A stretch of DNA of 45,120 nt from Chitinophagaceae bacterium (GTDB lineage Bacteria; Bacteroidota; Bacteroidia; Chitinophagales; Chitinophagaceae): the NCBI GenBank assembly GCA_023957125.1, contig JAMLHL010000028.1, positions 1 through 45,120 of the forward strand, read 5' to 3'. Under the pieces are notes generated by a model. It saw nothing but the letters and a program-made list of their open reading frames with translations, was not told the origin of the DNA and ran no database searches. Shown here piece after piece: positions 32,874 to 40,251 of the stretch (its first letter is position 1; every line of letters starts with the position of its first letter). The position numbers and the translations under genes were made by a program.

Positions 32874-33263
32874 ATGAAAGGTGTCTTTCTTTTACTGATC
32901 TGTACATTTTTTCTGTCTGGTACGTGTCAAAAGGAAAAAGGGCATTTTATTATCGTTCTTAAAAACTTATCAGGCCACGATATCATTTTGTCAGAAAAAG
33001 CTACCTACCAAGGCAAATGCCTTTTAACAGGAGAAACATTGGCAAAAGATACAGTTATTCATTATCGCCCGTTTAACACATCTATTGAGAGTAATTTAAG
33101 TAATGAACGACCGATGGAAATATATTGGGTAGATGTCAACAGGTTTAACCACGGCGATTTTTATAATTGTGATTCCATATATATAAAAAATAATATCTTA
33201 AAAAAGTACACGCTTACTTTAGATACGCTGATCCAAACAAATTTTACTATTGTTTATCAATAA
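32874..33263 (+). CDS. lipoprotein next to the RHS tip, possible immunity protein
   Basis: This 129-residue protein has a lipoprotein signal (MKGVFLLLICTFFLSGTC), with the acylated cysteine at residue 18 followed by Q-K-E-K. It starts 10 nt after the RHS stop codon and shares the AT-rich composition of the tip. The body is beta-rich (HFIIVLKNLSGHDIILSEKA) and ends LKKYTLTLDTLIQTNFTIVY. This pattern resembles small lipoproteins often found beside RHS genes in Bacteroidetes. A role as immunity protein is inferred from position only. Confidence 0.6.
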   Translation: MKGVFLLLICTFFLSGTCQKEKGHFIIVLKNLSGHDIILSEKATYQGKCLLTGETLAKDTVIHYRPFNTSIESNLSNERPMEIYWVDVNRFNHGDFYNCDSIYIKNNILKKYTLTLDTLIQTNFTIVYQ

Positions 33264-33274
33264 TTTTTTAAACT

Positions 33275-33721
33275 ATGCCAACTAAAATATTAATTCCTCT
33301 GTTTCTTCTTTTCTCTCTGCAGGTAACTGCCCAGGAAATTCCCTCAGGCAGTTGCGGCTTACTTATGACCTACGATGCCGCCGGTAATCGTATTAAAAGA
33401 GAGTACTATTGTAACAACGGCAGCAACCGCATTGCCAACCCGGAGTTGGCCAAACAGGAGGAAGCTGCCAGCGCAGGCTTTGAAGAAGTGGATGCCTTAT
33501 ATCCAAACCCGACAACGGGTAAATTTTATATTACTTTCAGCAAAGCCATAGATAACGCTACTATACAGGTGCTGGATGTAAACGGCAAAGTTGTTCAGCG
33601 GGTAAAAGGCAGTGGTACGCGACTGGAATTTGACTTATCTAACTATCCATCTGGTACCTATTTTATTTCAATCAATACCAATGGCATTATTATAAACAAG
33701 AAGATTATAAGAGCCAAATAA
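33275..33721 (+). CDS. small secreted protein with one YD motif and a T9SS type A sorting domain
   Basis: This 148-residue protein has a signal peptide (MPTKILIPLFLLFSLQVTAQ), one RHS-like motif (MTYDAAGNRIKREYYC), a linker, and a C-terminal type IX secretion sorting domain of about 75 residues. That domain has LYPNPTTGKFYITF, IQVLDVNGKVVQRV, and LSNYPSGTYFISINTNG, ending with the basic KKIIRAK. It would be exported and attached to the cell surface. It is 11 nt downstream of the lipoprotein gene, so it is in the RHS operon. Confidence 0.85.
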   Translation: MPTKILIPLFLLFSLQVTAQEIPSGSCGLLMTYDAAGNRIKREYYCNNGSNRIANPELAKQEEAASAGFEEVDALYPNPTTGKFYITFSKAIDNATIQVLDVNGKVVQRVKGSGTRLEFDLSNYPSGTYFISINTNGIIINKKIIRAK

Positions 33722-33823
33722 ATCATTAGTTTGTAACGGTATTCACATTCGTGCAGATCGGTACAGTACGGAACACACACTCTTCCGTAATGTGATTTGT
33801 AATTACTCTGGAAGTACTATTTT

Positions 33824-33876
33824 CCGGGACGAAGTCCCGGGAGAACATACGGCATCCGAAGTCAGGAGACTTCAGA
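33824..33876. repeat. double-hairpin intergenic element
   Basis: Two stems occur in tandem: CCGGGAC-GAA-GTCCCGG at 33824-33840 (7-bp stem, 3-nt loop) and GAAGTC-AGGA-GACTTC at about 33858-33873 (6-bp stem). They lie in the 294-bp gap between the T9SS mini-protein gene and the first beta-barrel gene. The style is that of repetitive extragenic palindromes; a terminator without T-tract is an alternative. Confidence 0.5.
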
Positions 33877-34015
33877 TAGCGGAAGAATTTGTAAAAGATT
33901 ATCAACAAATTAAAATTATGAAAATAAAATTTACAAAATCTGCGAGTGACATAAGCCCGCCGTATACTCTAAATCCTGGCTTTTGATTTTATCTTTTAAA
34001 ATATAAATAATCAAA

Positions 34016-34570
34016 ATGAAAAAAGCAATCTTATTACTTTTTATTGCTTCTTCTTTTTATAATATCGCGGATTGCCAGATAACAAAAGGAAATTGGATGG
34101 TAGGAGGAAATGCAACTTTTTCAACCTTTCAAAATTCAAGTACAGCTTCCCTTCAGTACAAGCAAACAGATTTTCAAATCGCTCCGTTAGCAGGTTATTT
34201 TCTATGGGATAAATTTGCAGCCGGGCTTAATCCGTCGCTTACGCATGCGAATAATAATGTTTTAAGTACCAGTACCACTATTAATATTGGCCCATTTGTA
34301 AGATATTATTTTCTTGATGAAGGAAATATCGTTAACCTGTTTGCCGGATCGAGCTATACTTATGGGAGGATTACGGGAAAGGGACAAGGAAGCGGACAAC
34401 ATCTGAATACCTTTTCATTTTCGGGAGGCCCCGTTATATATTTCAATTCTTCTGTGGGCCTGGAATTCATTGTTGCTTATAACACAACAAAAGCTGTGGG
34501 GCGTTCAGGAGCTAATAATGAAATAAAGTTTGGTATGGGCTTTCAGATTCATTTAGAAAGAGACAAGTAA
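34016..34570 (+). CDS. outer membrane beta-barrel protein, copy 1
   Basis: The 184 residues begin with a signal peptide (MKKAILLLFIASSFYNIADC, cleavage near the cysteine) and continue with alternating beta strands of an eight-strand barrel type (FQIAPLAGYFLWDKFAAGLN, TINIGPFVRYYF, HLNTFSFSGGPVIYFNSSVG, LEFIVAYNTTK), ending in FGMGFQIHLE. It is about three quarters identical without gaps to the protein encoded at 36506-37060, and the untranslated DNA just before both start codons is also alike. Its function is unknown. Confidence 0.8.
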   Translation: MKKAILLLFIASSFYNIADCQITKGNWMVGGNATFSTFQNSSTASLQYKQTDFQIAPLAGYFLWDKFAAGLNPSLTHANNNVLSTSTTINIGPFVRYYFLDEGNIVNLFAGSSYTYGRITGKGQGSGQHLNTFSFSGGPVIYFNSSVGLEFIVAYNTTKAVGRSGANNEIKFGMGFQIHLERDK

Positions 34571-34596
34571 AATACTCATCAACTACAATAATTTTT

Positions 34597-36420
34597 ATGA
34601 AAAAGATCATCACATTGCGGCTTTGCTTATTAATACTGCTCAATATTTTCAGTGCAATAAGTTTTTCACAAACCATCATCAATTATCAAACATGGACAGG
34701 CGCTTCAGGTTGCAATATATTTGCTTCATCAATAAATGTGCCGGTAACTATTAATGGAACAAATAATACTATTGCCCATCTAACAGCCATTGGGCAACCT
34801 ACCTATGACAATGTTAATAAGTCAGTTAACTTAGATACTAAAGTTGTAAATGCATCACTGAATCAAGGAACCGCATATGCAATCACTGTAAACTTTAAGA
34901 AAGATTATTCTTATAAAATTACTTTGAACGCTTCACTTATCAAAACAATATCAACTGATCCTAACGCGTTGCTCAGGCTTGATTTAAATAACGGAGGAAA
35001 TGGTGGTAATACTACATGTAACGGAACAGGTATTATTGACGCGAGTGGTTCCGGGGGGCTAAAACAGAGCCTACAAATAAATAGTACAACCTTCACTGAT
35101 TATGTATTCAACTATACCCCCCTGACATCTTATGAGATATATTTAGTAATTGCCGCAATTCCACAAACTGGAATGTCATCAACCCAAACAATTCTAATAA
35201 GAAAAATAACAATTGAGGAAACGCCTCCTCCTGTAACATTCACGCTGCCTGCTTCAAAAACCTTTGGATGTGGCACTAACACAGCACAAACGTTCACCGT
35301 TACCAATGTTTATGGCACTACCGGCATTACCAACTACACCTGGCATCTTGGATCGGCAAGTAACAACTGGCTTTATAATGGCAGCCCTGCTCCTCAGACT
35401 ATCTCAACAGGCACAAACGGTTCCATATCATTAACTCCCGTTTGCGGCGCGGTACAAACCAATATATCTGCTACCATAACAGCAAATGGCAATACCTATA
35501 ATACCAATACAAGTGTTGTATCTTATACCCCACCTGTTGTTACTATGGCTGGAAACAATCTTTTATGTTCCGGCTCCGCTTCCTTCCAACTCAACGGGTT
35601 GCCATGTAATAGTACCGTTGTATGGTCAGCCACGCCTTCGGGTGTTGTCAGCCTTGCGCCTAACGGGGGACAGGTAGCGGTTACCAAAACGGGAAACGGG
35701 GTTGTAGCCCTTTCTGCCTCCATCTCCGTTCCGTGTAGTTCCACGCCTGTTGTGGTAAGCGAGACCATAGATGTTGGGCCCCCTTCGTTTAATGGCACAC
35801 CGGTTTATCACACAGAATATGGGGTCACTTATCCCCTGATGCTTACCCTTCCGTGGGGCAATCCGCCCATTCCCAATGAAATATGTAAAGGCTACGGCGG
35901 CAGGACTGATATCAATATAATAGGCGCTACCTCCATTGTGTGGAGCAAAACCGACCAATCTTCCGGCGCGTCTGTTACCTGGTTTTCCGACTCCTATAAT
36001 GATCTGAATTTCTGGATACACAACGCGGGTCACTGGGCAGCCTTCAAACTTGCTTATGGTAATGGATGTGGCAGCGGCGAGGTAACCTACAAGTTTAAAG
36101 CCATTACCTGCAACCCCCTTCCACCACAAAATAATATCGTAACGGGCGACCAGTTCACGATAGCGCCCAACCCTGCATCGGGTATGGTTACTATTTCGCA
36201 AAACTCAAAAAGTACTTTATTCAAAACTACGATTGGCAAAGAAGGAATCATGCAGGTATCCATCATGGATATAAACGGCATCTTAAAGAAACAGCAAAAA
36301 TCCGGCGCAGGCACAGCCAGCATGCAATTAGATGTATCGGGTTTGATACCGGGAATTTATTTCGTTCAAATCACCAAAGGAGACATTTATGAAATGCAAC
36401 GATTGGTCATTTATAGATAA
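34597..36420 (+). CDS. T9SS-sorted surface protein with Ig/PKD-like domains
   Basis: This 607-residue protein has a signal peptide (LCLLILLNIFSAISFSQ) and a first domain of about 190 residues with beta-sandwich character (YAITVNFKKDYSYKITLNAS). Next come two or three Ser/Thr-rich Ig- or PKD-like domains (FTLPASKTFGCGTNTAQTFT; GNNLLCSGSASFQLNGLPC; VVWSATPSGVVSLAPNGG). It ends in a type IX sorting domain of about 85 residues (FTIAPNPASGMVTI, IMDINGILKKQ, GLIPGIYFVQITKG). It would be displayed or released at the cell surface, possibly as an adhesin. It sits between two copies of a beta-barrel gene. Confidence 0.85.
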   Translation: MKKIITLRLCLLILLNIFSAISFSQTIINYQTWTGASGCNIFASSINVPVTINGTNNTIAHLTAIGQPTYDNVNKSVNLDTKVVNASLNQGTAYAITVNFKKDYSYKITLNASLIKTISTDPNALLRLDLNNGGNGGNTTCNGTGIIDASGSGGLKQSLQINSTTFTDYVFNYTPLTSYEIYLVIAAIPQTGMSSTQTILIRKITIEETPPPVTFTLPASKTFGCGTNTAQTFTVTNVYGTTGITNYTWHLGSASNNWLYNGSPAPQTISTGTNGSISLTPVCGAVQTNISATITANGNTYNTNTSVVSYTPPVVTMAGNNLLCSGSASFQLNGLPCNSTVVWSATPSGVVSLAPNGGQVAVTKTGNGVVALSASISVPCSSTPVVVSETIDVGPPSFNGTPVYHTEYGVTYPLMLTLPWGNPPIPNEICKGYGGRTDINIIGATSIVWSKTDQSSGASVTWFSDSYNDLNFWIHNAGHWAAFKLAYGNGCGSGEVTYKFKAITCNPLPPQNNIVTGDQFTIAPNPASGMVTISQNSKSTLFKTTIGKEGIMQVSIMDINGILKKQQKSGAGTASMQLDVSGLIPGIYFVQITKGDIYEMQRLVIYR

Positions 36421-36443
36421 ATAGCAGCCTTTTGAAGTTTATC

Positions 36444-36481
36444 ATTCAATCCGGTAAGTAAGGCAGCTTACCGGATTGAAT
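36444..36481. terminator. 15-bp perfect hairpin after the T9SS protein gene
   Basis: ATTCAATCCGGTAAG (36444-36458) and CTTACCGGATTGAAT (36467-36481) form an uninterrupted 15-bp stem with an 8-nt loop, 24 nt after the stop codon. The following TATTTT is a weak T-rich tail. It probably ends or stabilises the upstream transcript, separating it from the second barrel gene. Confidence 0.7.
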
Positions 36482-36505
36482 TATTTTAAAACATAAATAA
36501 TCAAA

Positions 36506-37060
36506 ATGAAAAAAATAATTTTATTGCTTTTTATTACTTCTGCTTTTTATAATATCGCGGATTGCCAGATAACAAAAGAAAACTGGCTGGTAGGAGGAAA
36601 TGCAGCTTTTTCTCAATTGCAAAGCTCAAGCAGGTCTGCTGCACAGTCTAAGCGAACAAGTTTTCAAATCACCCCATTAGTAGGTTATTTTCTTTGGGAT
36701 AAATTTGCGGCCGGGCTTAATCCATCGCTTACCTATGTGAGTAATAATGTTGGAAGCACCAATACCATTATTAATATTGGTCCATTCATAAGATATTATT
36801 TTCTTAATGAGGAAAATATAATTAATCTATTTGCGGAATCTGGCTATGCTTATGGAAGCATTACGGGAAAGGGACAGGAGAAGGGACAACATCTGAATAC
36901 CTTTTCATTTTCGGGTGGCCCTGTTATATATTTTAACTCTTCGGTTGGCTTAGAATTCATTATTGCTTATAACACAACAAAAGCTGTGGGCTTTTCCGGC
37001 AATAACAGCAAATTGCAGTTTGGAATCGGCTTTCAGATTCATTTGGAAAGAGATAAATAA
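36506..37060 (+). CDS. outer membrane beta-barrel protein, copy 2
   Basis: This 184-residue protein is the duplicate of that at 34016-34570, with the same length and no gaps by eye. Signal peptide MKKIILLLFITSAFYNIADC, then the same barrel blocks (GYFLWDKFAAGLNPSL, NTFSFSGGPVIYFNSSVG) and the identical end FQIHLERDK. Variable positions cluster in the segments between strands, such as residues 34-55 and 77-88, as expected for surface loops. The gene may have its own promoter after the strong hairpin. Confidence 0.8.
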   Translation: MKKIILLLFITSAFYNIADCQITKENWLVGGNAAFSQLQSSSRSAAQSKRTSFQITPLVGYFLWDKFAAGLNPSLTYVSNNVGSTNTIINIGPFIRYYFLNEENIINLFAESGYAYGSITGKGQEKGQHLNTFSFSGGPVIYFNSSVGLEFIIAYNTTKAVGFSGNNSKLQFGIGFQIHLERDK

Positions 37061-37071
37061 ACTCTTTTTTA

Positions 37072-37280
37072 CAAAAAAACAATTCTATTAATACTTATTT
37101 CTTTTGTTTTTTTACAGAAATGCGGATTGTCAGATAACAAAGAGAAACTGGATGATTGGAGGAGAAGGTTGGAATAGACAATTTATTAATGGTATTTATG
37201 AACAGTGGTGGCTGTACACATTTTTACATTCAAAACCAGACTCAAAATCAACAAATGATATCTATAAGTTATTACAATGA
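37072..37280 (+). pseudogene. decayed third copy of the beta-barrel gene start
   Basis: Right after copy 2 the DNA resembles the 5' end of the barrel genes again. A hydrophobic stretch (ILLILISFVFLQK) in one frame is followed, in another frame, by ADCQITKRNWMIGG, which matches ADCQITKENWLVGG of copy 2. The start codon is lost and a frameshift separates signal peptide and mature part. The match fades after about 100 nt, and the second frame stops at 37278. Confidence 0.65.
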
Positions 37281-37608
37281 TAAGCAAGCCGAAAGAAATA
37301 TAAAAAGACTTAATAGATTTGAACGATATGGAACTATTGATAATCTGACTAAAAGCGTTGCTAAGAATAATACCACTACACTTGATTTCTCTCTTTTATC
37401 AAAGAAGAAAATGTTATTAACCCCTCTGCTGGCACGACTTACAATAGATTCTTCGCTGTATCCGGTTATTTGTTATCCTCAATATAGAGAAACAAGACTA
37501 AATACTACAGTGTGCCATACGGCTGATCAATTATTGACCAGTTCAAAAGAGAAATTCACATTTACCACTTTACTTTTGCGTTCAACCCGTGTAATCTATA
37601 TTGAATAG
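37156..37608 (+). CDS. hypothetical protein fused to or overlapping the decayed barrel copy
   Basis: This open frame of 150 codons starts inside the decayed barrel remnant. The later part (from about residue 36, ISISYYNDKQAERNIKRLNR, through LDFSLLSKKKMLLTPLLARL) has the composition of a real protein, but I do not recognise it. No signal peptide is present in this frame. It may be the 3' part of an older gene whose 5' end was replaced, so the true start is uncertain. Confidence 0.4.
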   Translation: MEEKVGIDNLLMVFMNSGGCTHFYIQNQTQNQQMISISYYNDKQAERNIKRLNRFERYGTIDNLTKSVAKNNTTTLDFSLLSKKKMLLTPLLARLTIDSSLYPVICYPQYRETRLNTTVCHTADQLLTSSKEKFTFTTLLLRSTRVIYIE

Positions 37609-37659
37609 CCCAACTATATGCAACTAAAATAATAATCTAATCCTGAGTACTCTCTCAAA

Positions 37660-38919
37660 CTATTCTTTTCTGATTTTTATTTCTACTCTCCTGTTAATTG
37701 CCCTGCCTGCATCATTGGTATTGTCGGCTATTGGCTTACGCTGACCATACCCGAAAGAGCGTAAGCGCAAGGATTGAATTCCTTTGGAGATTAAATAGTC
37801 TTTTACTGCCCCGGCCCTTCTTTCGCTTAGCAACTGGTTCGCTATCTCCAAACCTGTGTTATCTGTATGACCTTCAATATCTATCTTTATGCGATCATTC
37901 TGTTGTAATAACTGCACCACACTATCCAGCACTTCATAAGAAGAGAATTTCAATTCATAGCTTCCTGTTACAAAAAATATCTTTTTTGCAGCAGCACGCA
38001 TTTTTTCACCTACTGTTTCTTCAATTACCGGACAGCCCTTATAAGCGGCCACCCCTGGTATATCCGGGCATTCATCCACCTCATCGTTTACATTATCACC
38101 GTCCCTGTCAGGAACAGGGCAACCATAGTACTTTAATACTCCCGGTGTAGTAACACAACTATCCTTATCGTCTGTTATACCATCTCCATCTGTATCCGGC
38201 ACCGGGCAGCCGCTATATGCTACTACACCAGGAATTGTTACACATTTATCCAGGCTATCTACAATTCCGTCACCATCGGCATCCTTTGGCGTATCGCGCA
38301 ATAAGGCAGCAATACGGTCGAGAGCTTTCTTTGGCTGTTTCGATTTACCAATCACGCCGGCAATACCAAGACTGTAAAAAAGATGATGATCCTGGGTTAT
38401 TGAAAGAGGCAGCCTGTATTGTGCATTTAACAGAAGAAAGGTTCGCTTTGAAACATCTACCTGAACGCCTGCGCCTACTGGAACGAAAGCACCCCAGTAT
38501 TGCTTATATACTGATGCTCCTGCCCCGACTTGCACGAAAGGAAAAATAAAACGATGGGAAAAGAATTTATGCCTGACAGATACATCTGTTTCTAACAGCA
38601 GACTCTTATTGCCTTGCCCATAGCTTACCTGTTTTTGGGATGTAAAGTCAATAATTGAGCCGGCAACTGTTGCAACTATGTCTGATGTGGAGTTGAACCC
38701 CTGCAGATAATTTACAGAAATCCCTGTTTTAAGATTACTCAATCCGCTGAAAGTGTGAGCCTTGTCTATATGTTTAAAATCATTAAAAGTCACCTGTACT
38801 CCAAGCGTTGGAGGCTGTACATTTTCTTTCACCTGTCCAAACCCCTCCGAGCTGATTGCTTCGGCAAACAAAACGGTAAAGAAAAATAGCCTGTATGAAA
38901 ATGTTACACTTGCATGCAT
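37660..38919 (-). CDS. OmpA-family protein with N-terminal barrel and thrombospondin type 3 repeats
   Basis: This 419-residue protein has a signal peptide (FFFTVLFAEAISSEGFG) and a beta-barrel-like region (about 38-190). Next are three calcium-binding TSP3-type repeats with cysteine pairs (DADGDGIVDSLDKC, DTDGDGITDDKDSC, DRDGDNVNDEVDEC, about 213-297). A C-terminal OmpA domain binds peptidoglycan, with GHTDNTG at 350-356, NQLLSERRA at 361-369 and NRRVEIKIRKE at the end. It would tie the outer membrane to the cell wall. The gene is 73 nt downstream of a small exported-protein gene on the same strand. Confidence 0.92.
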   Translation of the reverse strand: MHASVTFSYRLFFFTVLFAEAISSEGFGQVKENVQPPTLGVQVTFNDFKHIDKAHTFSGLSNLKTGISVNYLQGFNSTSDIVATVAGSIIDFTSQKQVSYGQGNKSLLLETDVSVRHKFFSHRFIFPFVQVGAGASVYKQYWGAFVPVGAGVQVDVSKRTFLLLNAQYRLPLSITQDHHLFYSLGIAGVIGKSKQPKKALDRIAALLRDTPKDADGDGIVDSLDKCVTIPGVVAYSGCPVPDTDGDGITDDKDSCVTTPGVLKYYGCPVPDRDGDNVNDEVDECPDIPGVAAYKGCPVIEETVGEKMRAAAKKIFFVTGSYELKFSSYEVLDSVVQLLQQNDRIKIDIEGHTDNTGLEIANQLLSERRAGAVKDYLISKGIQSLRLRSFGYGQRKPIADNTNDAGRAINRRVEIKIRKE

Positions 38920-38992
38920 GATCGTATAATCATTTCAATATAGCACATAATAATCCATTATAAACTCCTACTTCAAAGTACTTACTCTTCGT

Positions 38993-39373
38993 TTATTGAA
39001 ACGCCTTACGATATGGCACAATGCAGTTTTCCCCAACAGGAGTTAGCCATTTTATCACCATTCTTCCCTTTATCATTTTCCTTTCGCGGCTGGCAGTGGT
39101 ATCTGCCGTTATTGTTTGAAGTTCGTCCTGCTTTCCCGATGGCTTAAAAAGGCAGGAACACAATATCTTCTGACTTTCATCAAGAAGGCTAATATAAAAA
39201 TTTGCACCCTGCTTAACCACGTTAGCAAACAATGTATCGTTAATTCTTTGTGCTGAAAGCTTTGTACTTTCATTGTACCTAAATATAAAGGGGATATCAG
39301 GGACTTTTAAGCTCTCCTGTGATTTTGCATTCGCCACCATGCAAACAAATAAAAGAGACAGGTATCTTTTCAT
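38993..39373 (-). CDS. small exported protein upstream of the OmpA-family gene
   Basis: The start at 39373 (MKRYLSLLFVCMVANAKSQ) gives 126 residues with a clear signal peptide; the longer frame from 39469 would place 32 unrelated residues before it. The mature part is beta-rich with no recognised motif and contains a CSC pair. It is probably co-transcribed with the OmpA-family gene. Function is unknown. Confidence 0.6.
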   Translation of the reverse strand: MKRYLSLLFVCMVANAKSQESLKVPDIPFIFRYNESTKLSAQRINDTLFANVVKQGANFYISLLDESQKILCSCLFKPSGKQDELQTITADTTASRERKMIKGRMVIKWLTPVGENCIVPYRKAFQ

Positions 39374-39383
39374 AACGGAATAT

Positions 39384-39641
39384 TTAGGAGTAAAAAAACA
39401 GTTCAATTGATTTAAGATCATAGGTATAGAGAAATGTAGTGGCTTCTTTCCTGACTGCTCCTTTTGCAAACAAGTAACATATAAGCACTGATATGTCTTG
39501 ACTCATTAGCCTTGCCACAAAACCAGCACCAGTTGACATGCTAGAAAGCGACTTATCACACACCATAAGATTTAGCTGTTTAACCTTTCGTGTTGTTGGT
39601 AATTCTTCGCTCAAGACCTGCAATAGCACGTGGATGTACAT
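39384..39641 (-). CDS. doubtful small ORF coupled to the exported protein gene of RHS cassette C
   Basis: This 85-codon frame begins with an ATG that overlaps the TGA of the upstream gene (TGATG), an arrangement seen twice more in this array. The predicted protein has no signal peptide and no recognised motif. It could be a real coupled gene, a remnant of a fourth cassette, or chance. Confidence 0.3.
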   Translation of the reverse strand: MYIHVLLQVLSEELPTTRKVKQLNLMVCDKSLSSMSTGAGFVARLMSQDISVLICYLFAKGAVRKEATTFLYTYDLKSIELFFYS

Positions 39642-40237
39642 CAGTAATAATTTGCGTACCCAACATCAAAAAATTTGTACCCATAAGTAAAGCTATTGAT
39701 TTGATATATTAGTTTGTCCACAAAAACCTGATCAACTTCACAGTAGATTGTTTCACTACTCTTTAACCTAATAAAATTATGTGCTTTAACAAAATATTTA
39801 AACCAATAAGAAAGCCCCTTTTTTTCAACAATTTGACAATAAGAAGATTTAATTCTAAAAATATAAAATTTAACCCGCTGAGAATATTTACTGAATTCAA
39901 AGTCAAAAGTTTTGAACATCACCTTTTGTGGAATAGAATCAAATGTGAATTTTGAACACTCATTTTGGGGTCTGCATGGATTATTGGTTACAATACAGCC
40001 TTTATTAATAAGCAAAAATCGTGATATAAACTGTGAATAATTGCTTAAGAAAATACTATCATTAAAAGCTTTAATCGAGTCAACGTATATCAAGTCAGCA
40101 GTTTCAAAGCTCTGAAACGCATGACTGGATTGCATGTCTTTAACTCTGTCAATTACAATCAAATATCCATCCTTTTGCTGTGCCAATAAAAAACTGTACG
40201 CGCAAACGAAAATTAAAAGAAGAAATATCTTTTTCAC
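39641..40237 (-). CDS. exported protein after RHS tip C, candidate immunity protein
   Basis: This 198-residue protein has a signal peptide (MKKIFLLLIFVCAYSFLLAQ) and an AT-rich, Lys/Phe/Tyr-rich body without recognised domain (IFRIKSSYCQIVEKKGLSYW). It begins 14 nt after the stop of the RHS tip at 40252. Position, size, export and composition match what is expected of an immunity protein acting in the periplasm against a peptidase-like toxin, but this is inference. Confidence 0.55.
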   Translation of the reverse strand: MKKIFLLLIFVCAYSFLLAQQKDGYLIVIDRVKDMQSSHAFQSFETADLIYVDSIKAFNDSIFLSNYSQFISRFLLINKGCIVTNNPCRPQNECSKFTFDSIPQKVMFKTFDFEFSKYSQRVKFYIFRIKSSYCQIVEKKGLSYWFKYFVKAHNFIRLKSSETIYCEVDQVFVDKLIYQINSFTYGYKFFDVGYANYY

Positions 40238-40251
40238 TTTTTTTACAGAAT

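Noticed and set aside
33909..33986. Short peptide frame (MKIKFTKSASDIS...) upstream of barrel copy 1, considered as a possible precursor peptide
   Set aside because: It has no maturation enzyme nearby, no leader-core layout, and its open frame extends back through the hairpin element, so chance is more likely.
39384..39641. Transposase fragment suggested by the LPTTRKVKQLNLM stretch
   Set aside because: No DDE or HUH residues and no inverted repeats around it; left as a doubtful ORF.
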